Position numbers and translations under genes: made by a program. The notes under the pieces were generated by a model. The model was not told the origin of the DNA and made no database searches. It worked only from the letters and a program-made list of their open reading frames with translations. From AP-15 sp963732095 (GTDB lineage: Bacteria > Pseudomonadota > Alphaproteobacteria > ATCC43930 > CGMCC-115725), in the NCBI GenBank assembly GCA_963732095.1, contig CAVSZA010000017.1, forward strand, positions 107,607-171,606: a stretch of 64,000 bases of DNA. Direction: 5' to 3'. Positions 1 to 8,164 of this stretch are shown piece by piece (position 1 is the first letter of the stretch; each line of letters begins with the position of its first letter).

Positions 1-731
1 AGCTCTTCGGCAAAGTCGATGTCGAGCCGCGAGACGTGCCGAATCCCCTCGGCATAGACCCCGGCGAGGTCGACCGGACGGCCGAAACCCACGCTCGCCA
101 GGATGGCCAGCTTGTGCGCGGCATCGATGCCGTCGATGTCGAAGCTCGGATCGGCTTCGGCATAGCCGAGCTTTTGCGCCTCCGCGAGGACCTCGGCGAA
201 TTCGTGCGCGCTCTCGCGCATTGTCGTCAGGATGTAGTTCGAGGTGCCGTTAAGGATCCCGTAAACCCGCTCCAGCCGATTGCCGGCGAGGCCTTCGCGC
301 AACCCTTTGATGACCGGGATGCCACCGGCGACCGCAGCCTCGAACGCGAGAATGAGCCCCCTCTCCTCGGCTCGCGTGGCGAGCCTCGTCCCGTCATGCG
401 CCATCAATGCTTTGTTCGCCGTGACGACGTGCTTGCCATGGTCGAGCGCGGTGTCGAGCACCTGACGGGCGATGCCGCCGGCTCCGCCGATCAGTTCGAC
501 GACGACGTCAATTTCGGGATCGGCCGCCATCGCCGCGGCATCGTCATACCAGCGCACGGCCGACAAATCGGCGCCGCGATCGCGCCGACGATCGCGGGCC
601 GAGACCGCAGCGACGACGATGCGACGGCCGGCGCGTTGAGCCAGCAGGTCGGCCTGCCTGTTCAGCAGCTGGAGGACACCTGAGCCAACAGTGCCGAGAC
701 CGGCGATGGCGATCTTGAACGGCGGTTTCAC
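1..731 (-). CDS. hom: Homoserine dehydrogenase, N-terminal part (cut by the left edge)
   Basis: Reduces aspartate semialdehyde to homoserine in the threonine/methionine branch of aspartate metabolism, in the cytoplasm. About 243 residues are present. Reading from a GTG at 731, the protein opens with a Rossmann nucleotide-binding motif (IAGLGTVGSGV, about residues 9-19), then VVELIGG, VVTANKAL and the family-typical NGTSNYI stretch near residue 180, followed by AEADPSFDIDG, which belongs to the catalytic domain. The rest of the catalytic domain and any ACT domain lie outside the window. The GTG start is inferred from the position of the Rossmann motif; no strong ribosome site decides it. The identification itself is secure from the order of motifs. 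Confidence 0.93.
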   Translation of the reverse strand, partial: MKPPFKIAIAGLGTVGSGVLQLLNRQADLLAQRAGRRIVVAAVSARDRRRDRGADLSAVRWYDDAAAMAADPEIDVVVELIGGAGGIARQVLDTALDHGKHVVTANKALMAHDGTRLATRAEERGLILAFEAAVAGGIPVIKGLREGLAGNRLERVYGILNGTSNYILTTMRESAHEFAEVLAEAQKLGYAEADPSFDIDGIDAAHKLAILASVGFGRPVDLAGVYAEGIRHVSRLDIDFAEE

Positions 732-900
732 GACGGCAACCCGGATGCGATGGGCGAAACGTAGGAGCCGCTGCGCGCGGCTGCAGGCGACCCGGCTCTT
801 TGTATCGCCCAGGCGTCAAATTTTCGATAGCGTTTCCCAGAATCGCGCCTGGAAACCACCTCAGCGCAAGAGCTCGGTAGACAGTCCGGCGGGGACCGCT

Positions 901-2203
901 TCAGTGTTCGAGCAGCACCTCGGCGCGGCTTTCGCCGGAATTATCGCCCTGCGGCGCCGCCTCGACCTGGATCTTGTCGGAGGGTATCCCCGCTTTGGCC
1001 AAAGCGGAAGCGACCGCCTGAGCGCGGTCGAGAGCAGTCCGGTAGCTATCCAACTGCTCGACTGCGCCGCCTCCAGCCCCGGCATAGCCGACGATGCGAA
1101 CCTTGCCGGGATTCTGCTGATAGACCGGCAGGACCGTTTCGAGGGTTTGCCTATCCTTGTCGGTCAGGGTGGTCGAATCGGTGCCGAACTTGATCTCGGC
1201 AACCGGAGTGCCGACCCGCGCAGGCGGCTTTGCACTGCCTTTGCCAGAACTCGGCCGCGGCGGTGCGGGTCGGCGGCGCCGGCGGCAACTCCGGCGCAGC
1301 CGGCGGCGGTTCGTAGCCAGCAGAGCTCTTGGCCTGCGGCAACGGCATCGGAGCGAGAGCCCCTCCCGCGGCAAGCCCGCCCGGCATAGCAGGCGGTGTC
1401 GTCGCAACTTTCGGGGTGGGCGGCAATTGCGGGGGAGGCGGGGCGGGTTGGATCTGCTCGGGTTCTGGTGTTGCTCGAGCCTGCGGTACCTCGAGGCTCG
1501 ACTCCATCGGCCCTGGCTCGGGCGGCTCGTCCTGCTTGCGCAGGCCTTGTCCGGGTTCGGCGGGCGTCTTGCCGCCGGCGCGTGCGGTTTGAGGTGCCCC
1601 CGCCGGCGGCAGGGCGGATTTTTCATCAGCAGCGCCGACGCCGGTCGCCGTGCTCCCAGACGCCGGCTCCGCCGATAGGCTCGGGAGTAGTTTGGCGGGT
1701 TTTTCGGCGGCGGCGCCACTGCGCGCCGAGTCAGCGGCGGGGGCCGCGACGGGCGCCGATGGGACGGGCATTGGGGAGGGTGGCGGAGCGGCCGCTACTT
1801 GCTCCGGCTCAGCCGCCGGCTGGCCTGGAGGAGGTGGTGGTGCAGCCGCTACCGACGAAAAGCCCGCCCGAAGCTGCTCGTCCGTGTGCCGCGCATTTGT
1901 CCGGTCGGCGATCAGGCTTTGGGTCAGCTTGTCCCGCTCGGCGGCGGTCAAAGCCCGTTCTGGCGGCGGAGGTACTGTTGCAAGATTGGGATAATCGGAC
2001 GCCTCTCCGGCAGCCAGGTTTTTGGTGTTCGGCGTCGTATCGGGATCGGGGTCGTTCCGGCTCACACCGGTCAGGTCACGCCAGGTGTCGACCGGGTTGC
2101 AGGCGGCGACCCCGAGCAGCAGTCCGACGACGGCAAGCTGGCGCGCCCACCGTTTTGTCCTTCTCTCGCTAGCGGAACCGGCACAGGATTCGCCCATAAG
2201 CAT
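901..2203 (-). pseudogene. OmpA-domain lipoprotein, proline/alanine-rich, split by a frameshift
   Basis: The protein starts at an ATG at 2203 (second ATG at 2197) with a positively charged n-region, a hydrophobic stretch and a lipobox ending VAAC, so it should be exported and lipidated. A long Pro/Ala/Glu-rich linker follows. The reading frame then changes near 1240. The upstream frame runs on to a stop at 1151, while the downstream frame encodes an OmpA-like peptidoglycan-binding domain (IKFGTDSTTLT..., VRIVGYAG, then a Ser-Tyr-Arg-Thr-Ala-Leu helix) ending at 901. Without the shift this would be an outer-membrane lipoprotein that tethers peptidoglycan, like a long Pal relative. The OmpA domain looks well conserved, so either the break is recent or it is a base-calling error. 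The stop lies 170 bp ahead of hom on the same strand. Confidence 0.75.
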
Positions 2204-2413
2204 CACAGCATTCCCGACGAGTTGGCCCCCGGTGCCGCCGCAAGCGTTCGGGATCCGCTGAAAGCGGCACAAACCAAGTGACCTTGATGTATTAGATCCG
2301 GGCGGGCGCGTCACTACATTTAAGCGCGAGAACAACCGACCGCCCCTCAGCCATGAGCCGAGGATCAACGAGGATCGTGATCTGCAATGGGCGGCAGCCT
2401 CGAGGAAACAACA

Positions 2414-4405
2414 ATGAGCGACGCGAGCCATCGCAAATCCGGCGCTGCAACTCGGCCTTCCCCAGACGAAGCGGCGCTCCGCATGCCGCCCGACAAGCGC
2501 GGCAAGGAGAAGCCGCCGGCAGAGAAACGCCGGAAAAAAGATGCCGCGCGCAGCAAACCTAGTATTCCGTCTGCGCCGCCCTCCCGCCCCACCCCACCTT
2601 CGCCGGCAGCTGAGGCGAGGAAAGGGGAGGCCGAGCCGCTCCCCGATCCAGCCGAGCTGTCAAAGCAAATCGCCGAAATCGCCGGGAAAAGCCAGCAACT
2701 CGTCGCCGAGTTCCTGACGCGGCAGGGCCGCGAGGACGCGGTCGGAATGGCCGACTCGCTCGGGATCGGAACCGCGTTCCTGGAGATGACGGCCCGCATG
2801 ATGGCGGACCCCTCTCGGCTCGTCCAGGCGCAGCTGTCGCTGTGGAACGACTATCTGACATTGTGGCAGCGCACGGCCCAGCGGTTTCTCGGCGGCGACG
2901 CCCAGCCGATGATCGAGCCGTCCGCCGGCGACCGGCGGTTCCGCGACGCGGCGTGGACCAAAAATACGCTCTTCGACTTCATCAAGCAGAGCTACCTTCT
3001 GACGGCGCGGTGGATGCAGAGCACGGTTCGCGACGTCGAGGGAATCGACGAGCGCACCGCCCGCAAGGTGGATTTCTATACGCGCCAGTTCGTCGACGCG
3101 CTCGCGCCGTCGAATTTCCTGATGACCAATCCTGAAGCCTTACGGGCGACGATCGAGAGCAAAGGCGAAAACCTGCTCGACGGGCTGAAGAACCTGCTCG
3201 ACGACCTCGAGCGCGGGAAGGGTCACCTCGCGATCAAAATGACCGATATGGAGGCGTTCCGCATCGGCGAGAACATCGCGGTCACGCCGGGGAAGGTCGT
3301 CCATCAGAACGACCTGATGCAGCTCCTTCAGTACGAGCCGACGACCGAGAACGTAAAGCGTCGGCCGCTGCTCATTATCCCGCCGTGGATCAATAAATTT
3401 TACATCCTCGATCTGCGGCCCAGTAACTCCTTCATCCGCTGGGCGGTGTCGCAGGGCCATACCGTATTCGTGATCTCATGGGTTAACCCCGACGAGCATC
3501 TCGCTGCCAAGACCTTCACTGACTACATGCTGGAAGGCCCGCTCACTGCTCTAGATGCCATGGAACTGGCAACCGGCGAGCGCGACGCCAATGTGATCGG
3601 CTACTGCCTGGGCGGCACCTTGCTCGCCAGCACGCTGGCCTATATGGCGGTCAAACGCGACAACCGGATCAAGAGCGCCACCTATCTCGTGACAATGGTG
3701 GACTTCGCCGAAGCCGGCGAACTCTCCGTGTTCATCGATGAGGAGCAGCTCTCCGCGCTCGAAGAGCGCATGAACACCAAGGGTTATCTCGAAGGCCGCG
3801 AGATGGCCACCACCTTCAACATGCTTCGCGCCAACGATTTGATCTGGTCGTTCGTGGTCAACAACTACCTGCTCGGCAAATCGCCTTTTCCGTTCGACCT
3901 ATTGTATTGGAACGCCGATTCGACGCGCATGCCGGCGGCGATGCACAGCTTCTACCTTCGCAACATGTACCAGGAGAATTTGCTGGTGAAACCCGGAGGC
4001 ATTACTCTGGACGGCGTGCCGATCGATCTGCGGAAGATTCAGACGCCGTCCTTTTTGCTGTCGACGCGCGAGGACCACATCGCGCCGTGGCGATCGACCT
4101 ATTCTGCCACCCAGATCTATCGCGGCCCAGTCAAATTTGTCCTGTCCGCCTCCGGCCACATCGCCGGTGTGGTCAATCCGCCGGGCGGCAAATACGGCCA
4201 TTGGGAGAACGACACTAATCCGCCGACCCCCGAAGAATGGCTTGCCACCGCGACCAATCACCCCAATTCTTGGTGGCCGTTATGGCAACGCTGGATTTTA
4301 CAATACGCCGGCGGCGAGGTGCCGGCGCGCCACCCCGGCGACGGCAAGCTCAAGCCGATCGAAGACGCCCCCGGCTCTTACGTCAAGGTGCGCGCCGCGG
4401 ATTGA
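2414..4405 (+). CDS. phaC: Class I polyhydroxyalkanoate synthase
   Basis: Polymerises (R)-3-hydroxyacyl-CoA into PHA granules in the cytoplasm. The 663-residue protein has the PhaC N-terminal domain and an alpha/beta-hydrolase core. The lipase-box-like motif GYCLGG carries the catalytic Cys398, Asp554 lies in REDHIAPW and His582 in SGHIAGV. The spacing between Asp and His (28 residues) is that of known class I synthases. The first 80 or so residues are an unusual Lys/Arg/Pro/Ser-rich extension that makes it longer than the usual 560-600 residues. The ATG at 2414 was chosen because GAGGA lies 7 bases upstream; an earlier in-frame ATG at 2387 would add nine residues. It is divergent from the lipoprotein gene. 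A depolymerase gene lies at 22.8 kb. Confidence 0.95.
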   Translation: MSDASHRKSGAATRPSPDEAALRMPPDKRGKEKPPAEKRRKKDAARSKPSIPSAPPSRPTPPSPAAEARKGEAEPLPDPAELSKQIAEIAGKSQQLVAEFLTRQGREDAVGMADSLGIGTAFLEMTARMMADPSRLVQAQLSLWNDYLTLWQRTAQRFLGGDAQPMIEPSAGDRRFRDAAWTKNTLFDFIKQSYLLTARWMQSTVRDVEGIDERTARKVDFYTRQFVDALAPSNFLMTNPEALRATIESKGENLLDGLKNLLDDLERGKGHLAIKMTDMEAFRIGENIAVTPGKVVHQNDLMQLLQYEPTTENVKRRPLLIIPPWINKFYILDLRPSNSFIRWAVSQGHTVFVISWVNPDEHLAAKTFTDYMLEGPLTALDAMELATGERDANVIGYCLGGTLLASTLAYMAVKRDNRIKSATYLVTMVDFAEAGELSVFIDEEQLSALEERMNTKGYLEGREMATTFNMLRANDLIWSFVVNNYLLGKSPFPFDLLYWNADSTRMPAAMHSFYLRNMYQENLLVKPGGITLDGVPIDLRKIQTPSFLLSTREDHIAPWRSTYSATQIYRGPVKFVLSASGHIAGVVNPPGGKYGHWENDTNPPTPEEWLATATNHPNSWWPLWQRWILQYAGGEVPARHPGDGKLKPIEDAPGSYVKVRAAD

Positions 4406-4519
4406 TGGTCGTCGATGCTGTGATGTTGACGCATACCAAGCCTCAGTAAAACTCCTTTGCAATCCTCTCCTTGGGGAGGCGACGATCCCCGCAATAGGGC
4501 TGCAAGGCGAGGGGACGCG

Positions 4520-5806
4520 ATGCTCGGTTGGTTTGGTGAATTGAGCGTCAAGGAACGCCGGACGATGGGCGCCTGCTTTGGCGGCTGGGCGCTCGATGCG
4601 TTCGACGTGCAGATGTACAGCTTCGTGATTCCGACCGTGATCGCGCTCTGGGGTCTGTCGCGCGGTGAAGCCGGGCTCATTGGCACTGTCACATTGCTGA
4701 TATCGTCACTGGGCGGGTGGTTCTCGGGCACGCTCGCCGACCGGTTCGGCCGGGTGCGTATGCTGCAGATCACGATCCTTTGGTATTCTGTATTCACGTT
4801 CCTGTGCGCTTTCGCTCAGAATTTCGAGCAGCTCTTTATATTGCGCGCTTTGCACGGGCTCGGCTTCGGCGGCGAGTGGGCGGCCGGCGCCGTATTGATG
4901 GGCGAGGTGATCCGCGACAAGTATCGCGGCCGCGGCGTCGGCATCGTGCAGACCGGGTGGGCGATCGGCTGGGGCACCTCGGCGCTGGTCTACACTGCGC
5001 TCTACGCCTTTCTGCCAGAGGCGATTGCCTGGCGCGTGCTGTTCGCGATCGGCCTGTTGCCGGCAGGCTTGATTTTCTGGATCCGCCGCCACATCGAGGA
5101 GCCCGAAATCTTTCGCGCTACTCGAGATCGCAGGTCGGTTGGCATCGGTCATCTGTTCGCCGCGTTCCGGGGGCCGCATCGATGGACCACGGTCAAGGTG
5201 ACCTTGATGGTCGCCGGCGCCCAGGGCGGCGGTTACGCGCTCGGTCTCTGGATGCCGACCTATTTGCGCACGGTGCGCGGATTGTCGGCGACAAGCACCG
5301 GAGGGTTTCTGCTGGTCCAGATCCTCGGCGCGCTGTTCGGCTTCTTGTTGGGCGCCTATCTGAGCGACGCGATCGGCCGGAAATGGACCTTTATGTGGTC
5401 GGCGATCGGTTCCTTCGTAATGATCCTGATCTACATGTTCGTGCCGATGGACAACATGATGCTGCTGTTTGTCGGGATCCCGCTTTTCACGATCTTCTTG
5501 ATAAAATTCCCGCCGATGGGACCGTTTATGACGGAACTCTATCCGACCGAAGTGCGCGGGACGGCACAAGGCTTTTGCTATAACGGCGGCCGCGCGCTCG
5601 GCTCGTTTCTTCCGACTTTGGTTGGGTTTGTGAGCCAGAGCCTGCCGCTCGGCGCGACAATCGCCCTCTTCAGCGCCTTCGCCTCCGCCATCATGGTCGT
5701 AATGCTGCTTCTGTTGCCCGAAACCCGCGGCCGCAGCCTCGCCAGCCTTGAGCCGGCGGGCGTCGGTCCCACCCTCGCCCCGCTTGCGGGGAGAGGGCCG
5801 GGGTGA
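4520..5806 (+). CDS. MFS transporter, sugar/organic-acid:H+ symporter type
   Basis: A 428-residue inner-membrane permease with about 12 hydrophobic segments. It has the signature LADRFGRVRML after helix 2, the mirrored YLSDAIGRKW after helix 8, a LYPTEVRGTA stretch before helix 10 and PETRGRSL near the end, all typical of the sugar/aromatic-acid symporter branch. The substrate cannot be told from sequence. The ATG at 4520 follows GAGGGG at a good distance. The last dozen codons (LAPLAGRGPG) and the stop are supplied by a dispersed palindromic repeat rather than by family sequence. It follows phaC in the same direction after a 114-bp gap. Confidence 0.88.
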   Translation: MLGWFGELSVKERRTMGACFGGWALDAFDVQMYSFVIPTVIALWGLSRGEAGLIGTVTLLISSLGGWFSGTLADRFGRVRMLQITILWYSVFTFLCAFAQNFEQLFILRALHGLGFGGEWAAGAVLMGEVIRDKYRGRGVGIVQTGWAIGWGTSALVYTALYAFLPEAIAWRVLFAIGLLPAGLIFWIRRHIEEPEIFRATRDRRSVGIGHLFAAFRGPHRWTTVKVTLMVAGAQGGGYALGLWMPTYLRTVRGLSATSTGGFLLVQILGALFGFLLGAYLSDAIGRKWTFMWSAIGSFVMILIYMFVPMDNMMLLFVGIPLFTIFLIKFPPMGPFMTELYPTEVRGTAQGFCYNGGRALGSFLPTLVGFVSQSLPLGATIALFSAFASAIMVVMLLLLPETRGRSLASLEPAGVGPTLAPLAGRGPG

Positions 5807-5812
5807 GGGGCG
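5768..5812. repeat. Dispersed palindromic GC-rich repeat
   Basis: A short inverted repeat with a CCCCGCTTGCGGGG core, flanked by CTC/GAG-rich arms, of the kind scattered through many alphaproteobacterial intergenic regions. Here it overlaps the 3' end of the MFS gene and provides its stop codon at 5804-5806. It also lies just before the 3' end of the convergent argC gene, so it could help terminate both transcripts; that role is inferred. Confidence 0.5.
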
Positions 5813-5829
5813 GCGGGGTGCCGTGCCGA

Positions 5830-6768
5830 TCAGCTCGACCCGGGGTCAAGATCCAGCATCAGCCGCAAATTCTGCACTGCCGCCCCCGACGCCCCTTTGC
5901 CGAGGTTGTCGAGCTGGGCAACGAGCACGGCGTGGCGGCGCGCTTCGTTCGCGCATACGTAGAGATCGAGCCGGTCGGTCCCATTGAGCGCCTCCGGTTC
6001 GAGCTTGTCCGCCCTGCTGCCCGGAGTGACCGTTACGTGTTCCGAACCCTCGTAAAACGCGCTCAGGGCCTCGCGTAAATCGGCGCCGGTGAGCTTCCCC
6101 GGCAGGTCGTCGAGGTAGAGTGGTACGGAAACCAGCATGCCCTGGCGGAAATGCCCGACCGAGGGGATGAAGATCGGCCGCCGCGACAGCCCGGCGAAGA
6201 ACTCGATTTCCGGCACATGCTTGTGCTCGAGACCGAGCGCATAAAGCTCGAAGGCCGGCCCGCCGGCGCGGTCATGCGCCTCGATCAGGGCTCTACCGCC
6301 GCCGGAATAGCCGCTGACGGCACTTATCGTGATCGGGTAGTCAGGCGGGACGAGCCCCGCTAGGATGAGCGGACGCAATAGGCCTATAGCGCCGGTCGGG
6401 TAGCAGCCGGGATTGGCGACGTTGCGCGACTTCGCGATCTTCCGGGGCTGATCGGGCGCCATTTCCGGAAAGCCGTAGGTCCATTCGGGGTCGATCCGGT
6501 GCGCGGTGCTGGCGTCGAGCAATTTCGGCGCGTCGCTGCCCAGCGCCCCGGCCAGCGCCGTCGCCTCTCGCGCCGCATCATCCGGCAGGCACAGCACGAC
6601 GAGATCGCACGCGGCCATCATGTCCTGCCGTGCCGACGGATCCTTGCGCTGTGCTTCGGGCAGGCTGCGCAGTGTGATCTCGGGCTCCATCTCAAGCCGC
6701 TTTCGGATGCCATGACCAGTCGTGCCGGCCTCGCCGTCGATGAAGACGCTCGGTTGATTGCTCGCCAT
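5830..6768 (-). CDS. argC: N-acetyl-gamma-glutamyl-phosphate reductase, short type
   Basis: Third step of arginine synthesis: NADPH-dependent reduction of N-acetylglutamyl phosphate to the semialdehyde. The 312-residue length and motifs match the short AgrC-type-2 branch. GEAGTTGHGIR near residue 10 is the cofactor-binding loop. NPGCYPTGA holds the catalytic Cys. SGYSGGGR and the conserved HKHVPEIE (catalytic His region) follow. GHFRQGM is also typical. The ATG at 6768 has AGGAG upstream. It stands alone on the minus strand, divergent from the CoA-transferase gene with a gap of only 57 bp, so the two share a promoter region. Confidence 0.95.
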   Translation of the reverse strand: MASNQPSVFIDGEAGTTGHGIRKRLEMEPEITLRSLPEAQRKDPSARQDMMAACDLVVLCLPDDAAREATALAGALGSDAPKLLDASTAHRIDPEWTYGFPEMAPDQPRKIAKSRNVANPGCYPTGAIGLLRPLILAGLVPPDYPITISAVSGYSGGGRALIEAHDRAGGPAFELYALGLEHKHVPEIEFFAGLSRRPIFIPSVGHFRQGMLVSVPLYLDDLPGKLTGADLREALSAFYEGSEHVTVTPGSRADKLEPEALNGTDRLDLYVCANEARRHAVLVAQLDNLGKGASGAAVQNLRLMLDLDPGSS

Positions 6769-6825
6769 CGGAGTGTCTCCTGCGCTATCGTGAGATTTAG
6801 CGGCGGTTCTGGAGGATTGGTAGCT

Positions 6826-8046
6826 ATGAATGAAAACAGCGCGCCCCTCAATTGTCTCGCCGGGGTCCGGGTGCTCGACCTCACGCAATTCGAGGCGGGC
6901 CCCTCCTGCACGGAGGCGCTCGCCTGGCTCGGCGCCGAGGTCGTCAAGGTCGAGAACCCCGGCGGCGGCGAGCCCGGCCGGACGTCCTTCGCCGGACCGC
7001 CCGGCAGCCCTGACTCGTTCTATTTCTTCGAATTCAACGCCAACAAAAAGTCGGTCACCGTCAATCTCAAATCCGAGCGCGGTTTGGCATTGGTCAAGGA
7101 TATGGCCAAGAAGGCCGACGTCATGATCGAAAACATGGCGCCGGGAACAATCGAGCGGCTGGGGCTCGGCTATGACGCGATCCGCGCGCTGAACCCGGGG
7201 ATCATCTACGCCCAGGTCAAGGGGTTTGGTGAGGGCAGCCCCTTCGAGAAGAACCTCGCCTTCGACATGATCGCGCAGGCCTGCGGCGGCACGATGAGCA
7301 TCACCGGCGAGCCGGACGGGCCGCCGATCAAGCCGGGCCCCTCGCTCGGCGATACCGGCACCGGCATGACGATGGCGATCAGCATCCTGGGAGCGCTTTA
7401 TGAGCGTCGCGCGACCGGCCAGGGAAGACGCCTGCAGGTAGCGATGCAGGACGCCATGCTGCATTACATCCGCATCGCGTTTCAGGCGCAGGCGGCCACC
7501 GGCAAAGCGGCGCGGCGCAACGGCTCGCGCAGCGCAACTGCCGTTGCGCCGGCTGGCATTTTTCCGTGCGCGCCGGGCGGCCCCAATGATTGGGTCTATG
7601 TCTTTGCTCGCCAGGTCGATCACTGGCATCGCCTGTTGAAGGTACTCGGCCGCGAGGACCTGATCGGCAACCCAAATTACGACACGCCGAAGGCCCGCGG
7701 CGAGCGCATCGCAGAGATCAATGCGATGGTCACCGACTGGACGCGTCGGCGCGACAAGCACGAGGCGATGCGGACCATCGGCGGCGCCGGGGTGCCGGCC
7801 GGCGCGGTGCTCGACACGATGGAACTGATGAACGAGCCGAACTTTACCGAGCGCGGCATCCTGCAGGTGGCGGAACACCCGTCCGGCCCATTCAAGATGC
7901 CGTCCTGGCCGGTGCGCTTCGACGGCCGCCCCCCAAAGCTCGAGCCGGCTCCGCTCTTGGGGCAGCACTGCTCGGAGGTATTCGGCGAATGGCTCGGGAT
8001 GAACGCCGGGGACGTCGATGCGCTGAAGAAAGACGGGGTGATCTGA
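6826..8046 (+). CDS. Family III (CaiB/BaiF) acyl-CoA transferase
   Basis: Moves CoA between carboxylic acids through an aspartyl-CoA intermediate, in the cytoplasm. The 406-residue length is normal. It shows the family N-terminus (GVRVLDLTQFEAGP), the CoA-binding stretch GAEVVKVENPGGG, NKKSVTVNLKS, ENMAPGTIERLGLGYD, and a conserved Asp in LGDTGTGM that fits the catalytic position. The ATG at 6826 follows GGAGG. The next gene is a thiamine-diphosphate enzyme of the oxalyl-CoA decarboxylase/2-hydroxyacyl-CoA lyase superfamily. The pairing recalls frc-oxc (formyl-CoA transferase with oxalyl-CoA decarboxylase) but does not prove that substrate. A second member of the family is encoded at 43.2 kb. 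Confidence 0.9.
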   Translation: MNENSAPLNCLAGVRVLDLTQFEAGPSCTEALAWLGAEVVKVENPGGGEPGRTSFAGPPGSPDSFYFFEFNANKKSVTVNLKSERGLALVKDMAKKADVMIENMAPGTIERLGLGYDAIRALNPGIIYAQVKGFGEGSPFEKNLAFDMIAQACGGTMSITGEPDGPPIKPGPSLGDTGTGMTMAISILGALYERRATGQGRRLQVAMQDAMLHYIRIAFQAQAATGKAARRNGSRSATAVAPAGIFPCAPGGPNDWVYVFARQVDHWHRLLKVLGREDLIGNPNYDTPKARGERIAEINAMVTDWTRRRDKHEAMRTIGGAGVPAGAVLDTMELMNEPNFTERGILQVAEHPSGPFKMPSWPVRFDGRPPKLEPAPLLGQHCSEVFGEWLGMNAGDVDALKKDGVI

Positions 8047-8058
8047 CCCAACCGTCGC

Positions 8059-8132
8059 CCCCCGCAAAAACGGGGGCCTAGGGGTGACCGCTCGACCTCT
8101 GGGCCCTGGGTTCCCGCTTTCGCGGGAATGAC
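8059..8132. repeat. Intergenic hairpins, including a dispersed repeat with TTCCCGC/GCGGGAA arms
   Basis: The gap between the CoA-transferase and the ThDP gene holds a CCCC/GGGG hairpin (from 8059) and then TTCCCGC-TTTC-GCGGGAA (8111-8128) followed by ATGAC. This matches a repeat type common between genes of soil alphaproteobacteria. It may slow or partly end transcription between two genes that otherwise look co-transcribed. Confidence 0.45.
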
Positions 8133-8164
8133 GAAACACAAACCACAAGAGAGGAGATACCGAG

